Of a stretch of DNA of 7,643 bases, positions 1-6,503 are shown in pieces. The position numbers and the translations under genes were made by a program. The DNA comes from an uncultured Phascolarctobacterium sp. GTDB lineage: Bacteria; Bacillota; Negativicutes; Acidaminococcales; Acidaminococcaceae. How positions within the stretch are numbered: the first letter of the stretch is position 1; each line of letters starts with the position of its first letter. The notes beneath the pieces are model-generated. The model had not been told where the DNA came from. It did not search any database and saw only the letters and a program-made list of their open reading frames with translations. The stretch spans positions 1 to 7,643 of the forward strand of contig CASEGD010000142.1 of assembly GCA_949287345.1 (NCBI GenBank), written 5' to 3'.

Positions 1-1
1 A

Positions 2-1774
2 CCGACCGTCATCACAAATCAGGAAGGCAGCAGGCTGACCCCGTCCGTTGTTGGTTTCTCCAAAAACGGCGAGCGCCTTGTAGGCCAGCTGGCAAAACGA
101 CAGGCTGTTTCCAACCCGGATAGAACCATCAGCTCCATTAAACGCCACATGGGCACTGACTACCGTGTAACTATTGATGACAAAAAATATTCCCCGGAAG
201 AAATTTCCGCAATGATTCTGCAAAAATTAAAAACTGACGCTGAAAAATACCTCGGCGAGACTGTAAGCCAGGCAGTAATTACCGTACCGGCTTACTTTTC
301 CGACAGCCAGCGCCAGGCAACCAAGGACGCAGGCAAAATTGCAGGCCTTGAAGTTCTGCGTATCATCAACGAACCTACCGCCGCAGCACTGGCATACGGC
401 ATTGATAAGAGCGAAGACCACACCGTTATGGTTTACGACCTTGGCGGCGGCACCTTCGACGTATCCATCCTTGACGTAGGCGACGGCGTATTTGAAGTTA
501 AAGCTACCAACGGCGATACCCACCTCGGCGGCGACGACTTCGACCAGCGCATTATCGACTGGATGGTTGACGAATTCAAAAAAGCAGAAGGCATCGACCT
601 TAGCGCTGACCGCATGGCTATGCAGCGTCTGCTCGAAGCAGCAGAAAAAGCTAAAATCGAACTTTCCGGCGTTATGACTACCAACATCAACCTGCCGTTT
701 ATTACTGCCGGTGCGGATGGCCCGAAACATCTGGACATGGACCTGTCCCGTGCTAAATTTGAAGAAATGACCGCAGATCTTGTTGAACGCACCATGGGCC
801 CGACCCGTCAGGCTATGAGCGATGCAGGCCTCAGCGCAAGCGATATTAACAAAGTAATCCTCGTCGGCGGCTCTACCCGTATCCCTGCCGTACAGGAAGC
901 TATTAAAAAATTCATGGGCAAGGAACCGCACCGCGGCGTTAACCCGGATGAATGTGTTGCAGTAGGCGCTGCTATTCAGGCAGGCGTACTGGCAGGCGAA
1001 GTTAAAGATGTACTGCTTCTTGACGTAACTCCGCTGTCCCTCGGCATTGAAACCGCAGGCGGCATCTTCACCAGAATGATTGACCGCAACACCACGATTC
1101 CTACTTCCAAATCCCAGATTTTCTCCACCTATTCCGATAACCAGCCTTCCGTTGATATCCACGTACTGCAGGGCGAACGCGACATGGCTGCCGACAACAA
1201 AACCCTCGGCCGCTTTGAACTGTCCGGTATTCCTCTTGCACCGCGCGGAGTACCTAAAATCGAAGTTACTTTCGATATCGACGCTAACGGCATCGTAAAC
1301 GTAAAAGCCAAAGACCTCGGCACCGGCAAAGAACAGAAAATCACCATTACTTCTTCCGGCACGCTTGATAAAGACGAAGTTGACCGTCTTGTTAAAGAAG
1401 CCGAAGCCAACGCCGAAGCGGATAAAAAACGTAAAGAAACCGTTGAAGTTCGCAATCAGGCCGACAGCCTGTGCTACCAGGCCGAAAAGACCATTAAAGA
1501 CATGGAAGGCAAAGGCCACGACGATTTGATTGCCAAAGTTAAAACCGCTATGGACGCCCTGAAAGAAACCATGAAGGGCGACGATGTTGACGCTATTAAA
1601 AAAGCTACCGAAGAACTTACCAAACCTTTGTATGAGTTGAGCGCTGAACTTTACAAACAGACCGAAGCAGCCAAAGGTGCGGAAGCCGGTAACGCAGGCG
1701 CAGCAGGCGGCGAAGCTAAAAAAGCTGACGACGACGTAGTTGACGCCGAAGTTGTTGACGACGACAAAAAATAA
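2..1774 (+). CDS. dnaK: Molecular chaperone DnaK (Hsp70), 5'-truncated by the window edge
   Basis: ATP-dependent cytosolic Hsp70 chaperone that binds exposed hydrophobic segments in cycles driven by DnaJ and GrpE. The frame is open from base 2, so the ATG at 149 is internal. The 49 codons before it read as DnaK ([19 protein letters not shown] and onward), and only about 24 N-terminal residues with the phosphate-1 motif (IDLGTTNS) are missing. In the 590 residues present, [12 protein letters not shown] lies at about 122-133, the second Hsp70 signature [12 protein letters not shown] at 146-157, and the third signature [14 protein letters not shown] at 286-299. The interdomain linker DVLLLD is at 336-341, followed by the substrate-binding domain and helical lid. 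The tail is acidic and ends DDDKK. The nucleotide-binding domain goes directly from KRHMG to the YSPEEIS region, so the ~24-residue Proteobacterial insertion is absent, as in Firmicutes. dnaJ follows after 19 bases; hrcA and grpE probably lie upstream, outside the window. Confidence 0.98.
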   Translation, partial: PTVITNQEGSRLTPSVVGFSKNGERLVGQLAKRQAVSNPDRTISSIKRHMGTDYRVTIDDKKYSPEEISAMILQKLKTDAEKYLGETVSQAVITVPAYFSDSQRQATKDAGKIAGLEVLRIINEPTAAALAYGIDKSEDHTVMVYDLGGGTFDVSILDVGDGVFEVKATNGDTHLGGDDFDQRIIDWMVDEFKKAEGIDLSADRMAMQRLLEAAEKAKIELSGVMTTNINLPFITAGADGPKHLDMDLSRAKFEEMTADLVERTMGPTRQAMSDAGLSASDINKVILVGGSTRIPAVQEAIKKFMGKEPHRGVNPDECVAVGAAIQAGVLAGEVKDVLLLDVTPLSLGIETAGGIFTRMIDRNTTIPTSKSQIFSTYSDNQPSVDIHVLQGERDMAADNKTLGRFELSGIPLAPRGVPKIEVTFDIDANGIVNVKAKDLGTGKEQKITITSSGTLDKDEVDRLVKEAEANAEADKKRKETVEVRNQADSLCYQAEKTIKDMEGKGHDDLIAKVKTAMDALKETMKGDDVDAIKKATEELTKPLYELSAELYKQTEAAKGAEAGNAGAAGGEAKKADDDVVDAEVVDDDKK

Positions 1775-1779
1775 TCATC

Positions 1780-1787
1780 AGGTGGTG
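1780..1787 (+). promoter_or_regulatory. Shine-Dalgarno of dnaJ
   Basis: AGGTGGTG lies six bases before the TTG at 1794. It sits in the 19-base dnaK-dnaJ gap. It supports TTG as the start, because translation from there gives the canonical DnaJ N-terminus ([10 protein letters not shown]). Confidence 0.75.
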
Positions 1788-1793
1788 TAAACC

Positions 1794-2945
1794 TTGGAAA
1801 AAAGAGATTACTATGACGTGCTGGGCGTTTCTAAAAACGCAACGGCAGACGAGATAAAAAAAGCATATCGTAAACTGGCACGTCAGTATCATCCTGATGT
1901 CAACAAGGATAATCCTGATGCTGCGGAAAAGTTTAAAGAATGCTCTGAAGCATACAGTGTTTTAAGCGACGAACAAAAACGCGCCCAGTATGACCAGTTC
2001 GGCCATGCTGCCTTTCAGGGTGCTGCCGGTGGCGGCGGTGCGGGCGGTTTTGGCGGGTTTGATTTCAGCGGCTTCGGCGGCGGTGGCGGCATGGAGGACA
2101 TTTTTGACATGTTCTTCGGCGGCAGCGGACGCAGCCGTGGCAGCCGTCAGGCAGGCCCGCAGCGCGGCAGCGATTTGCGCTTCGATTTGGAAATTACTTT
2201 TGAAGAAGCAGCTTTTGGCGTAGAACGCGAAATTAACCTGACGCGCGACGAACAATGCCCCAAATGTAAGGGCAGCGGCGCAGAACCTGGCAGCAAGGTG
2301 GAAACCTGCCCCGAATGCCACGGCACAGGCCAGGTAAGCTTTACGCAGAATACCATGTTCGGGCAGATGCGCAATGTACGCCCGTGCAGCAGGTGCCACG
2401 GCGAAGGCAAAATCATTAACGACCCCTGCCATGAATGTAAAGGCAAGGGTACTGTGCGCCAGACCAAAAAGCTTAAGGTTAAAATTCCGGCAGGCGTTAA
2501 CGACGGTTCGCGCCTGCGCGTAAGCGGAGAAGGCGAAGCAGGCATGCGCGGTGGCCCCAGCGGCGACCTTTACGTATACCTGTATGTGAAGCCGCATAAG
2601 TTCTTTGAACGCGACGGCAACACTGTTTTATGCGAAGTGCCTATTAACATTGTACAGGCAACTTTGGGTGATGAGATAAAAGTACCGACGCTGGACGGAC
2701 AGGTAACTATGAAGATACCCGAAGGCACCCAGCCGGGTCAGGTGCTGCGCTTAAAAGGCAAAGGCATACCCAGCCTGCGCGGAGGCAGCCGCGGCGACCA
2801 GCTGGTACGTATCAAAGTTGTTGTGCCTAAAAAGCTTAACGACAAACAAAAAGAAGCTTTGCGCAAGTTTGCCGATATCAGCAAGGACAACATCAACCCC
2901 GAAGAAAAAAGCTTTTTGAACAAAATTAAAGATTTGTTTAAATAA
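1794..2945 (+). CDS. dnaJ: Chaperone DnaJ (Hsp40, type I)
   Basis: Co-chaperone that delivers unfolded clients to DnaK and stimulates its ATPase. The 383-residue protein has the full type I layout. The J domain spans about residues 4-70 with the HPD motif at 33-35. A Gly/Phe-rich linker covers about 75-110 and contains [11 protein letters not shown]. Four zinc-binding CxxCxGxG repeats follow: CPKCKGSG at 155, CPECHGTG at 172, CSRCHGEG at 198 and CHECKGKG at 212, with all eight cysteines present. The C-terminal client-binding domains contain the usual [19 protein letters not shown] stretch. Start is TTG, chosen because a good Shine-Dalgarno sits six bases upstream and the next ATG would remove the J domain. 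The gene lies 19 bases after dnaK, so the two are almost certainly cotranscribed, and a strong terminator follows directly. No defect is seen, and the length is typical of the family. Confidence 0.98.
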   Translation: MEKRDYYDVLGVSKNATADEIKKAYRKLARQYHPDVNKDNPDAAEKFKECSEAYSVLSDEQKRAQYDQFGHAAFQGAAGGGGAGGFGGFDFSGFGGGGGMEDIFDMFFGGSGRSRGSRQAGPQRGSDLRFDLEITFEEAAFGVEREINLTRDEQCPKCKGSGAEPGSKVETCPECHGTGQVSFTQNTMFGQMRNVRPCSRCHGEGKIINDPCHECKGKGTVRQTKKLKVKIPAGVNDGSRLRVSGEGEAGMRGGPSGDLYVYLYVKPHKFFERDGNTVLCEVPINIVQATLGDEIKVPTLDGQVTMKIPEGTQPGQVLRLKGKGIPSLRGGSRGDQLVRIKVVVPKKLNDKQKEALRKFADISKDNINPEEKSFLNKIKDLFK

Positions 2946-2947
2946 AC

Positions 2948-2984
2948 AAAAACAGGCTGAACTTTTGGTTCGGCCTGTTTTTTT
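2948..2984 (+). terminator. Intrinsic terminator of the dnaK-dnaJ operon
   Basis: A 12-bp stem pairs AACAGGCTGAAC (2951-2962) with GTTCGGCCTGTT (2968-2979), with one T-G wobble and loop TTTTG. A run of seven T follows from 2978. Three further A bases upstream (2948-2950) can pair with the T tract. It begins three bases after the dnaJ stop codon and separates the chaperone operon from hfq. Confidence 0.93.
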
Positions 2985-3065
2985 ATAACTTGTTTATAAG
3001 AAAAATTTACTGTTTTGGTAATATAAATAATAAAACAAAAACTCCCGCTTGCCCAAACCATACTT

Positions 3066-3094
3066 TTATTGTAAAATTGATAAAGTAGTATACT
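3066..3094 (+). promoter_or_regulatory. Possible hfq promoter
   Basis: TATACT at 3089-3094 resembles a housekeeping -10 box and would start RNA near 3101, just ahead of the hfq Shine-Dalgarno. The -35 is weak: TTATTG at 3066-3071 gives 17-base spacing, and the better-looking TTGTAA at 3069-3074 leaves only 14. A promoter is expected in this gap because a strong terminator precedes it. Another pair, TTTACT (3006-3011) and TAATAA (3028-3033) with 16-base spacing, is also possible. Confidence 0.4.
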
Positions 3095-3096
3095 TT
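3082..3096 (+). repeat. Short perfect inverted repeat in the hfq leader
   Basis: AAAGTA (3082-3087) and TACTTT (3091-3096) form a perfect inverted repeat around a three-base centre and overlap the candidate -10 box. A further TACTTT copy lies at 3061-3066. It could be an operator, or chance in AT-rich DNA. The symmetry is directly visible; any function is a guess. Confidence 0.4.
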
Positions 3097-3107
3097 GTTT
3101 TTTTATT

Positions 3108-3112
3108 GGAGG
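3108..3112 (+). promoter_or_regulatory. Shine-Dalgarno of hfq
   Basis: GGAGG lies eight bases before the ATG at 3121. It decides the start: the frame is open further upstream from a TTG at 3049, but that extension is not Hfq-like and has no comparable ribosome-binding site. Confidence 0.85.
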
Positions 3113-3120
3113 CTATAAAA

Positions 3121-3372
3121 ATGAACACCAATGCAAAACCCGCTATGAATTTGCAGGACAGTTTTTTGAACCATGTAAGAAAGGAAAACCTTGGCGTAAT
3201 TATCTATCTCGTTAACGGCTTCCAGATCAGAGGCCTGGTACGCGGCTTTGATAATTTTACCGTTATTATAGAAAACGAAGGCAAGCAGCAGCTTGTTTAT
3301 AAACATGCCATTTCTACAATTTCACCGGCGGCCAACATTACCATTATGCAGCCGGAAAAACGTGAGCAATAA
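3121..3372 (+). CDS. hfq: RNA chaperone Hfq
   Basis: Sm-like protein that forms a hexameric ring and brings small regulatory RNAs together with target mRNAs, affecting translation and RNA decay. The 83-residue product has the N-terminal helix with [13 protein letters not shown] (residues 11-23), the Sm1 region [17 protein letters not shown] (about 32-48) and the Sm2 motif YKHAISTI (60-67). Q12 and D13 and the Y60-K61-H62 uridine-pocket residues match those of characterised Hfq proteins. The rim reads RKEN, as in Bacillus subtilis, instead of the arginine-rich RRER of E. coli, and the C-terminal tail is very short. It lies alone between the dnaJ terminator and its own hairpin, so it is probably a single-gene unit. 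Linkage to miaA, common for hfq, is not seen. Identity is secure; regulatory importance in this organism cannot be judged from sequence. Confidence 0.97.
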   Translation: MNTNAKPAMNLQDSFLNHVRKENLGVIIYLVNGFQIRGLVRGFDNFTVIIENEGKQQLVYKHAISTISPAANITIMQPEKREQ

Positions 3373-3382
3373 TTTATAAAGC

Positions 3383-3416
3383 AGAGAAAAACGGCGCTGC
3401 GGCGTTGTTTTTCTTT
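3383..3416 (+). terminator. Probable intrinsic terminator after hfq
   Basis: A 13-bp stem pairs 3385-3397 (AGAAAAACGGCGC) with 3402-3414 (GCGTTGTTTTTCT), including two G-T wobbles, with loop TGCG. The T-rich stretch is partly inside the 3' arm and broken by a C, so termination may be incomplete. No convincing promoter is seen between it and the recombinase gene, so xerD may rely on read-through. Confidence 0.7.
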
Positions 3417-3431
3417 ATATAGGGTATTTTT

Positions 3432-3500
3432 ATGGCAACAAAAATGCAGCTTTTTATGGAATATTTAACGGTTGAACTGGGGGCAGGCTTACAACCGTGA
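3432..3500 (+). pseudogene. xerD: Displaced 5' end of xerD (frame-disrupted N-terminal fragment)
   Basis: From ATG 3432, with AGGG seven bases upstream (3421-3424), this frame reads MATKMQLFMEYLTVELG. That matches the first helix of the XerC/XerD core-binding domain. It then becomes GAGLQP-like nonsense and stops at TGA 3498-3500. The family sequence should continue with an L-x-x-N-T-L segment and then AYxRDL. The AYNRDL part is found in another frame, beginning at codon 3484. This 22-codon reading frame is therefore best seen as the original start of the recombinase gene, cut off by a frame-changing deletion near 3480-3484. ATGs at 3444 and 3456 are alternative starts in the same frame. Confidence 0.72.
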
Positions 3501-4305
3501 TTTAAGCCTGTTTGTGGACTGGCTGGGCTTTAAAAGCGCCGACAGCCTGATAAGCGTGGAACGCCGGCAGGTAACGGATTATTTGACATGGCTGAAAGAA
3601 AAAGGCCTTGCTGCCGCGACTATTGCCCGCAAACTGGCGGCGGTAAAATCTTTTTACCGTTTTATGACGGCGGAAGGTTATATGGACGTGAACCCCGCGG
3701 AAGTTGTTGAAGCGGGTACAAAAGGTATCAGGCTACCGCGCGTATTAAGTGAGGACGAAGTGCTGCGCCTTTTGAACCAGCCTGATATAACAACGGCGGA
3801 AGGATTGCGCGACCGCACGATGCTGGAGGTTTTATACGCTACCGGCATGCGTGTGTCGGAGCTTATCAACCTGACGCTGGACCGCGTGAACCTGAACATG
3901 AAGTATATTATAGCTTTCGGCAAAGGATCTAAGGAACGCATTATTCCGCTCGGTTCAGTCGCTGCGGGATTTTTGCAGAAGTATCTTGACGAAGTGCGCC
4001 CCAAACTTGTGCATGAGGACCGCGCAAGCGATATAGTCTTTCTTGCTCAGGGCGGGCACGCGCTGACCCGCCAGCGTTTCTGGCAGATTATCCGTGCATA
4101 CGGCAAGGAAGCGCGTATTACTAAAACTTTAACGCCGCATATCCTGCGCCATTCGTTTGCGACGCACCTTCTGGACAACGGTGCCGACCTGCGCAGTGTG
4201 CAGGAACTTTTGGGGCATTCTGATATTTCCACGACGCAGATTTACACACATTTAACCAACAAACGCCTGCGCGATATTTACGCCAAAGCGCACCCACGGG
4301 CATAA
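3472..4305 (+). CDS. xerD: Tyrosine recombinase XerD, N-terminus disrupted by a frameshift
   Basis: XerD acts with XerC at dif to resolve chromosome dimers. From TTG 3472 the frame encodes 277 residues, of which family-like sequence begins at AYNRDLSLFVDWL. The core-binding domain covers about residues 5-85 and the catalytic domain 88-277. Catalytic residues are all present: R127 (ATGMRVSEL), K151 (GKGSKER), H223 and R226 (HILRHSFATHLL), H249 (LLGHSDI) and nucleophile Y258 (TQIYTHL). Their spacing equals that of E. coli XerD, and the HPRA ending is XerD-like. The first helix lies in another frame from 3432, and six conserved residues are missing at the join. Translation from 3472 has only a poor ribosome-binding site, and a stop at 3466-3468 blocks any earlier start in this frame. 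It may be a recent pseudogene, a sequence error, or a shortened protein of doubtful activity. XerC cannot be fully excluded. Confidence 0.88.
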   Translation: MNWGQAYNRDLSLFVDWLGFKSADSLISVERRQVTDYLTWLKEKGLAAATIARKLAAVKSFYRFMTAEGYMDVNPAEVVEAGTKGIRLPRVLSEDEVLRLLNQPDITTAEGLRDRTMLEVLYATGMRVSELINLTLDRVNLNMKYIIAFGKGSKERIIPLGSVAAGFLQKYLDEVRPKLVHEDRASDIVFLAQGGHALTRQRFWQIIRAYGKEARITKTLTPHILRHSFATHLLDNGADLRSVQELLGHSDISTTQIYTHLTNKRLRDIYAKAHPRA

Positions 4306-4311
4306 AGGAGG
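4304..4311 (+). promoter_or_regulatory. Shine-Dalgarno of the deacetylase gene, overlapping the xerD stop
   Basis: AAAGGAGG lies six bases before ATG 4318 and shares two bases with the TAA of xerD (4303-4305). This close packing suggests cotranscription and possible translational coupling of the two genes. Confidence 0.85.
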
Positions 4312-4317
4312 AACAAC

Positions 4318-5562
4318 ATGGCTAAAAGAGGAAGAAGCAAAAAATCTTCCAACTGGTTGACAGTTATTGTGCTGGCAGTGGTGCTTATCGCCGCTGTGGC
4401 AGCAGGCATATATTACGCATCTTCGCGTGCCGAAAAGGATGTTGAAGGCGGTATTACCGGCGCGCCGGAGCAGATTGAGCTGCTGGAGGAATCCAAGGCG
4501 GCACAGAAAGCTGTGGACGACATTTTGCTGACGCGCGACAACTGGCAGCTTACCGATAACGGACGCGTCGAGCAGTGCGAAAAACAGTCTTCCGGCACGG
4601 AAGTAATCTGGAACAAACGCGAACTGGCAATCGGCATCCCGGCAGGGACGGAGCTGCGCGACGCTGCAGGCTGGCTGCGCGACAAAATTGAAGACAGCGG
4701 GCTGAAAAGCGTGCGCCTTGAAGAAACCACCTACAACGATTGGGATTCCGTAAGGCTTGATATTGCCATCAGCACCAAAGCGGGCGAGAGTACGAAAGAA
4801 TTTGTGACGGATGTGGTTTATTTTTACCACAACCTGAACCTTGATAAGCCTGATAAGGACATCAAAAAAGATAAAACGCCATCTGCCAAACGCAGCCACC
4901 ACGGCAGGCTGGCGGTAATTATTGACGACTGCGGCTATGATGTTGACCTTGTGCAGCGCCTTGTAAACCTTCATGCGCCGTTCAGCTTTGCCATTATCCC
5001 TTACCGCGATTTCAGCAGTGATTCACTGCATGTAATTAACGGCGGCGGACAGGTTGCAATGCTGCACCTGCCGATGGAGCCGATGAACGCTTCCGCGATG
5101 AGCGAGGGCAAAAGCACCGTGCTGACCAGCATGGATGACAAGCGCATTATGCAGCTGACGCGCGAAATGGTAAACAGCCTGCCCGGCATCAGCGGCGTGA
5201 ACAACCATCAGGGCAGCAAAGCCACCAGTGATGAGCGTACGATGCGCGCAGTGCTGAAAGAGCTGAAACGCGACGGCCTGTTCTTTGTGGACAGCAACAC
5301 CTACGCCAAATCGCTGGGTGACAAGCTGGCAGCACAGATGGGCGTGCCGACCGGACGCAACAACATCTTCCTCGACAACAGCACCAACGAAGACGAAATC
5401 ATCGGTAAAATCTGGCAAGCAGCCGCTATTGCCGATGAATACGGCAGCGCCATTGCCATTTGCCACGCGCGCCCGCATACCGTAAACGCATGGGAGCAGG
5501 TTATTGATGAAGTTAAGGCTTCCGGGCTGAAGCTTGTTCCTGTCACAGAAGTTTTACACTAA
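4318..5562 (+). CDS. Membrane-anchored divergent polysaccharide deacetylase family protein (YibQ-like)
   Basis: The 414-residue protein probably acts outside the cytoplasmic membrane on an envelope glycan; its substrate is unknown. A basic N-terminus (MAKRGRSKK) precedes one hydrophobic segment at about 13-33, with no signal-peptidase site evident, so it is likely an anchor. Residues ~40-90 look helical and charged. Residues ~95-171 form an alpha/beta-looking region I do not recognise, and a Lys/Asp-rich linker follows (175-192). The C-terminal domain (197-414) carries the family's conserved motifs: IIDDCGY (D203, D204), HLPMEP (H250, E254), GVNNHQGS (295-300, H297), FFVDSNT (D325), FLD (D353) and CHARPHT (H383). 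These are known for the divergent deacetylase family (Pfam PF04748), a relative of NodB-type deacetylases. It directly follows xerD with no gap for a promoter. Family assignment is firm; catalysis and substrate are inferred. Confidence 0.9.
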   Translation: MAKRGRSKKSSNWLTVIVLAVVLIAAVAAGIYYASSRAEKDVEGGITGAPEQIELLEESKAAQKAVDDILLTRDNWQLTDNGRVEQCEKQSSGTEVIWNKRELAIGIPAGTELRDAAGWLRDKIEDSGLKSVRLEETTYNDWDSVRLDIAISTKAGESTKEFVTDVVYFYHNLNLDKPDKDIKKDKTPSAKRSHHGRLAVIIDDCGYDVDLVQRLVNLHAPFSFAIIPYRDFSSDSLHVINGGGQVAMLHLPMEPMNASAMSEGKSTVLTSMDDKRIMQLTREMVNSLPGISGVNNHQGSKATSDERTMRAVLKELKRDGLFFVDSNTYAKSLGDKLAAQMGVPTGRNNIFLDNSTNEDEIIGKIWQAAAIADEYGSAIAICHARPHTVNAWEQVIDEVKASGLKLVPVTEVLH

Positions 5563-5577
5563 AAACACTTGCGGTAT

Positions 5578-5606
5578 TTGAAAAACAATCTTTAAATTGA
5601 TATAAT
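5578..5606 (+). promoter_or_regulatory. Strong housekeeping promoter for htpX
   Basis: TTGAAA (5578-5583) and TATAAT (5601-5606) are separated by exactly 17 bases. This is close to the sigma-70/sigma-A consensus, with a perfect -10. The predicted RNA start near 5613 leaves a leader of only about 16 bases before ATG 5629. It lies in the 66-base AT-rich gap after the deacetylase gene, where no clear terminator is seen. No heat-shock operator such as CIRCE is visible. Confidence 0.82.
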
Positions 5607-5628
5607 ATTTAATAGGGCTTTGCCTTAA

Positions 5629-6501
5629 ATGCTTTTTCCTATTATGAAAACAGCTTTTTTAATGACGGCTCTGACCGTGCTTTTAGTGCTTATCGGCGAT
5701 TATTTCGGCGGTTTGCAGGGCATGATCGTGATGCTGAGCTTTTCGGTAATCATGAACTTTATTGCTTACTGGAACAGCGATAAAATGGTGCTGAGGCACT
5801 ACAATGCCCGCGAGGTTGACGCACAGTCCGCACCGGCGTTATATAAAATGGTGCAGGACCTGGCACGCCGCGGCAATTTGCCGATGCCGAAAGTTTATAT
5901 TATTGACAGCCCGGTGCCGAATGCTTTTGCAACTGGCCGCAACCCCGAACACGCTGCCGTTGCCGTAACCACGGCACTGTATGACGTGCTTGACAAACGT
6001 GAAATTGCAGGCGTTTTGGGCCACGAGCTGAGCCACGTTAAACACAACGATATTTTAATCAGTACCGTTGCCGCAACCATGGCTGGTATTATTACCACCA
6101 TTGCGCAGTGGGGCATGTTCCTTGGCGGCGGGCATCAGGATGAAGAAGGCAATAACGGCGGCAACTTTATTGTTACGCTTTTGATTATGATTCTGGCGCC
6201 GATTGCCGCAGCGCTGATTCAGATGGCGGTATCCCGCTCACGCGAATACCTTGCCGATGAAGGCGGCGGCGAACTTAGCGGCGACCCGGACGCACTGGCG
6301 GACGCGCTTTTGAAAATTGACGCTTACGCACAGCGCCGCACTATGCCGGGCGCAACTACCGCAACGGCTCATATGTTCATCATCTGCCCGTTCAGCGCGC
6401 GCAACATGCAGCAGATGTTCAGTACGCACCCCAGCACGGAAGAGCGTGTGGCGCGTCTGCGTGAACAGGCTGCCGAAATGAGAAAACACGGAGGCCGCTG
6501 A
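5629..6501 (+). CDS. htpX: Zinc metalloprotease HtpX (M48 family)
   Basis: Integral membrane protease that degrades damaged or misfolded membrane proteins, with its active site facing the cytoplasm in studied homologues. The 290-residue length is typical. Two hydrophobic segments lie at about 7-27 and 29-47. The zinc motif HELSH is at 132-136 (H132, E133, H136), and the third ligand is probably E206 in SRSREYLAD. Two more hydrophobic segments lie at about 143-165 and 179-200. Start is uncertain: ATG 5629 has AGGG eleven bases upstream. ATG 5644 gives MKTAFLMTALTVLL, closer to the usual HtpX N-terminus, but has no visible ribosome-binding site. A strong promoter sits just upstream, and the M42 peptidase gene begins two bases after the stop, so the two proteases form an operon. 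No truncation or missing catalytic residue is seen. Confidence 0.95.
   Translation: MLFPIMKTAFLMTALTVLLVLIGDYFGGLQGMIVMLSFSVIMNFIAYWNSDKMVLRHYNAREVDAQSAPALYKMVQDLARRGNLPMPKVYIIDSPVPNAFATGRNPEHAAVAVTTALYDVLDKREIAGVLGHELSHVKHNDILISTVAATMAGIITTIAQWGMFLGGGHQDEEGNNGGNFIVTLLIMILAPIAAALIQMAVSRSREYLADEGGGELSGDPDALADALLKIDAYAQRRTMPGATTATAHMFIICPFSARNMQQMFSTHPSTEERVARLREQAAEMRKHGGR
6490..6494 (+). promoter_or_regulatory. Shine-Dalgarno of the M42 peptidase gene, inside htpX
   Basis: GGAGG lies within the last codons of htpX and nine bases before ATG 6504. Only two bases separate the htpX TGA (6499-6501) from this ATG, an arrangement typical of translational coupling. Confidence 0.8.
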
Positions 6502-6503
6502 TA

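Noticed and set aside
227..1519. A 430-codon open frame on the minus strand opposite dnaK
   Set aside because: Long antisense frames opposite dnaK are a known artefact of its codon bias. The translation is Phe/Ala/Val-rich, low-complexity and resembles no protein family, and the + strand DnaK is unambiguous.
2033..2160. GGC-rich repetitive stretch in dnaJ considered as a repeat element
   Set aside because: It encodes the normal Gly/Phe-rich linker of DnaJ and needs no other explanation.
1962..2597. Minus-strand open frame of 211 codons opposite dnaJ
   Set aside because: It mirrors the Gly-rich and zinc-finger part of dnaJ, gives an Ala-rich product without recognisable motifs, and has no supporting promoter or ribosome-binding site.
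3049..3120. Upstream extension of hfq from TTG 3049
   Set aside because: The extra 24 residues are not Hfq-like and would cover the likely promoter. GGAGG at 3108-3112 clearly serves ATG 3121.
3472..4305. Mobile-element integrase or defence-island marker
   Set aside because: The catalytic-domain spacing and HPRA ending match housekeeping XerD, and no att-like repeats, transposase or phage genes are nearby.
4252..4974. Minus-strand open frame of 240 codons across the xerD-deacetylase junction
   Set aside because: It is antisense to two well-supported genes and their intergenic ribosome-binding site, and its translation shows no domain or motif.
5536..5576. Possible terminator after the deacetylase gene (GTTTTA ... 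TAAAAAC)
   Set aside because: The stem is only about five to six AT pairs with no G+C-rich core and no T run after it.
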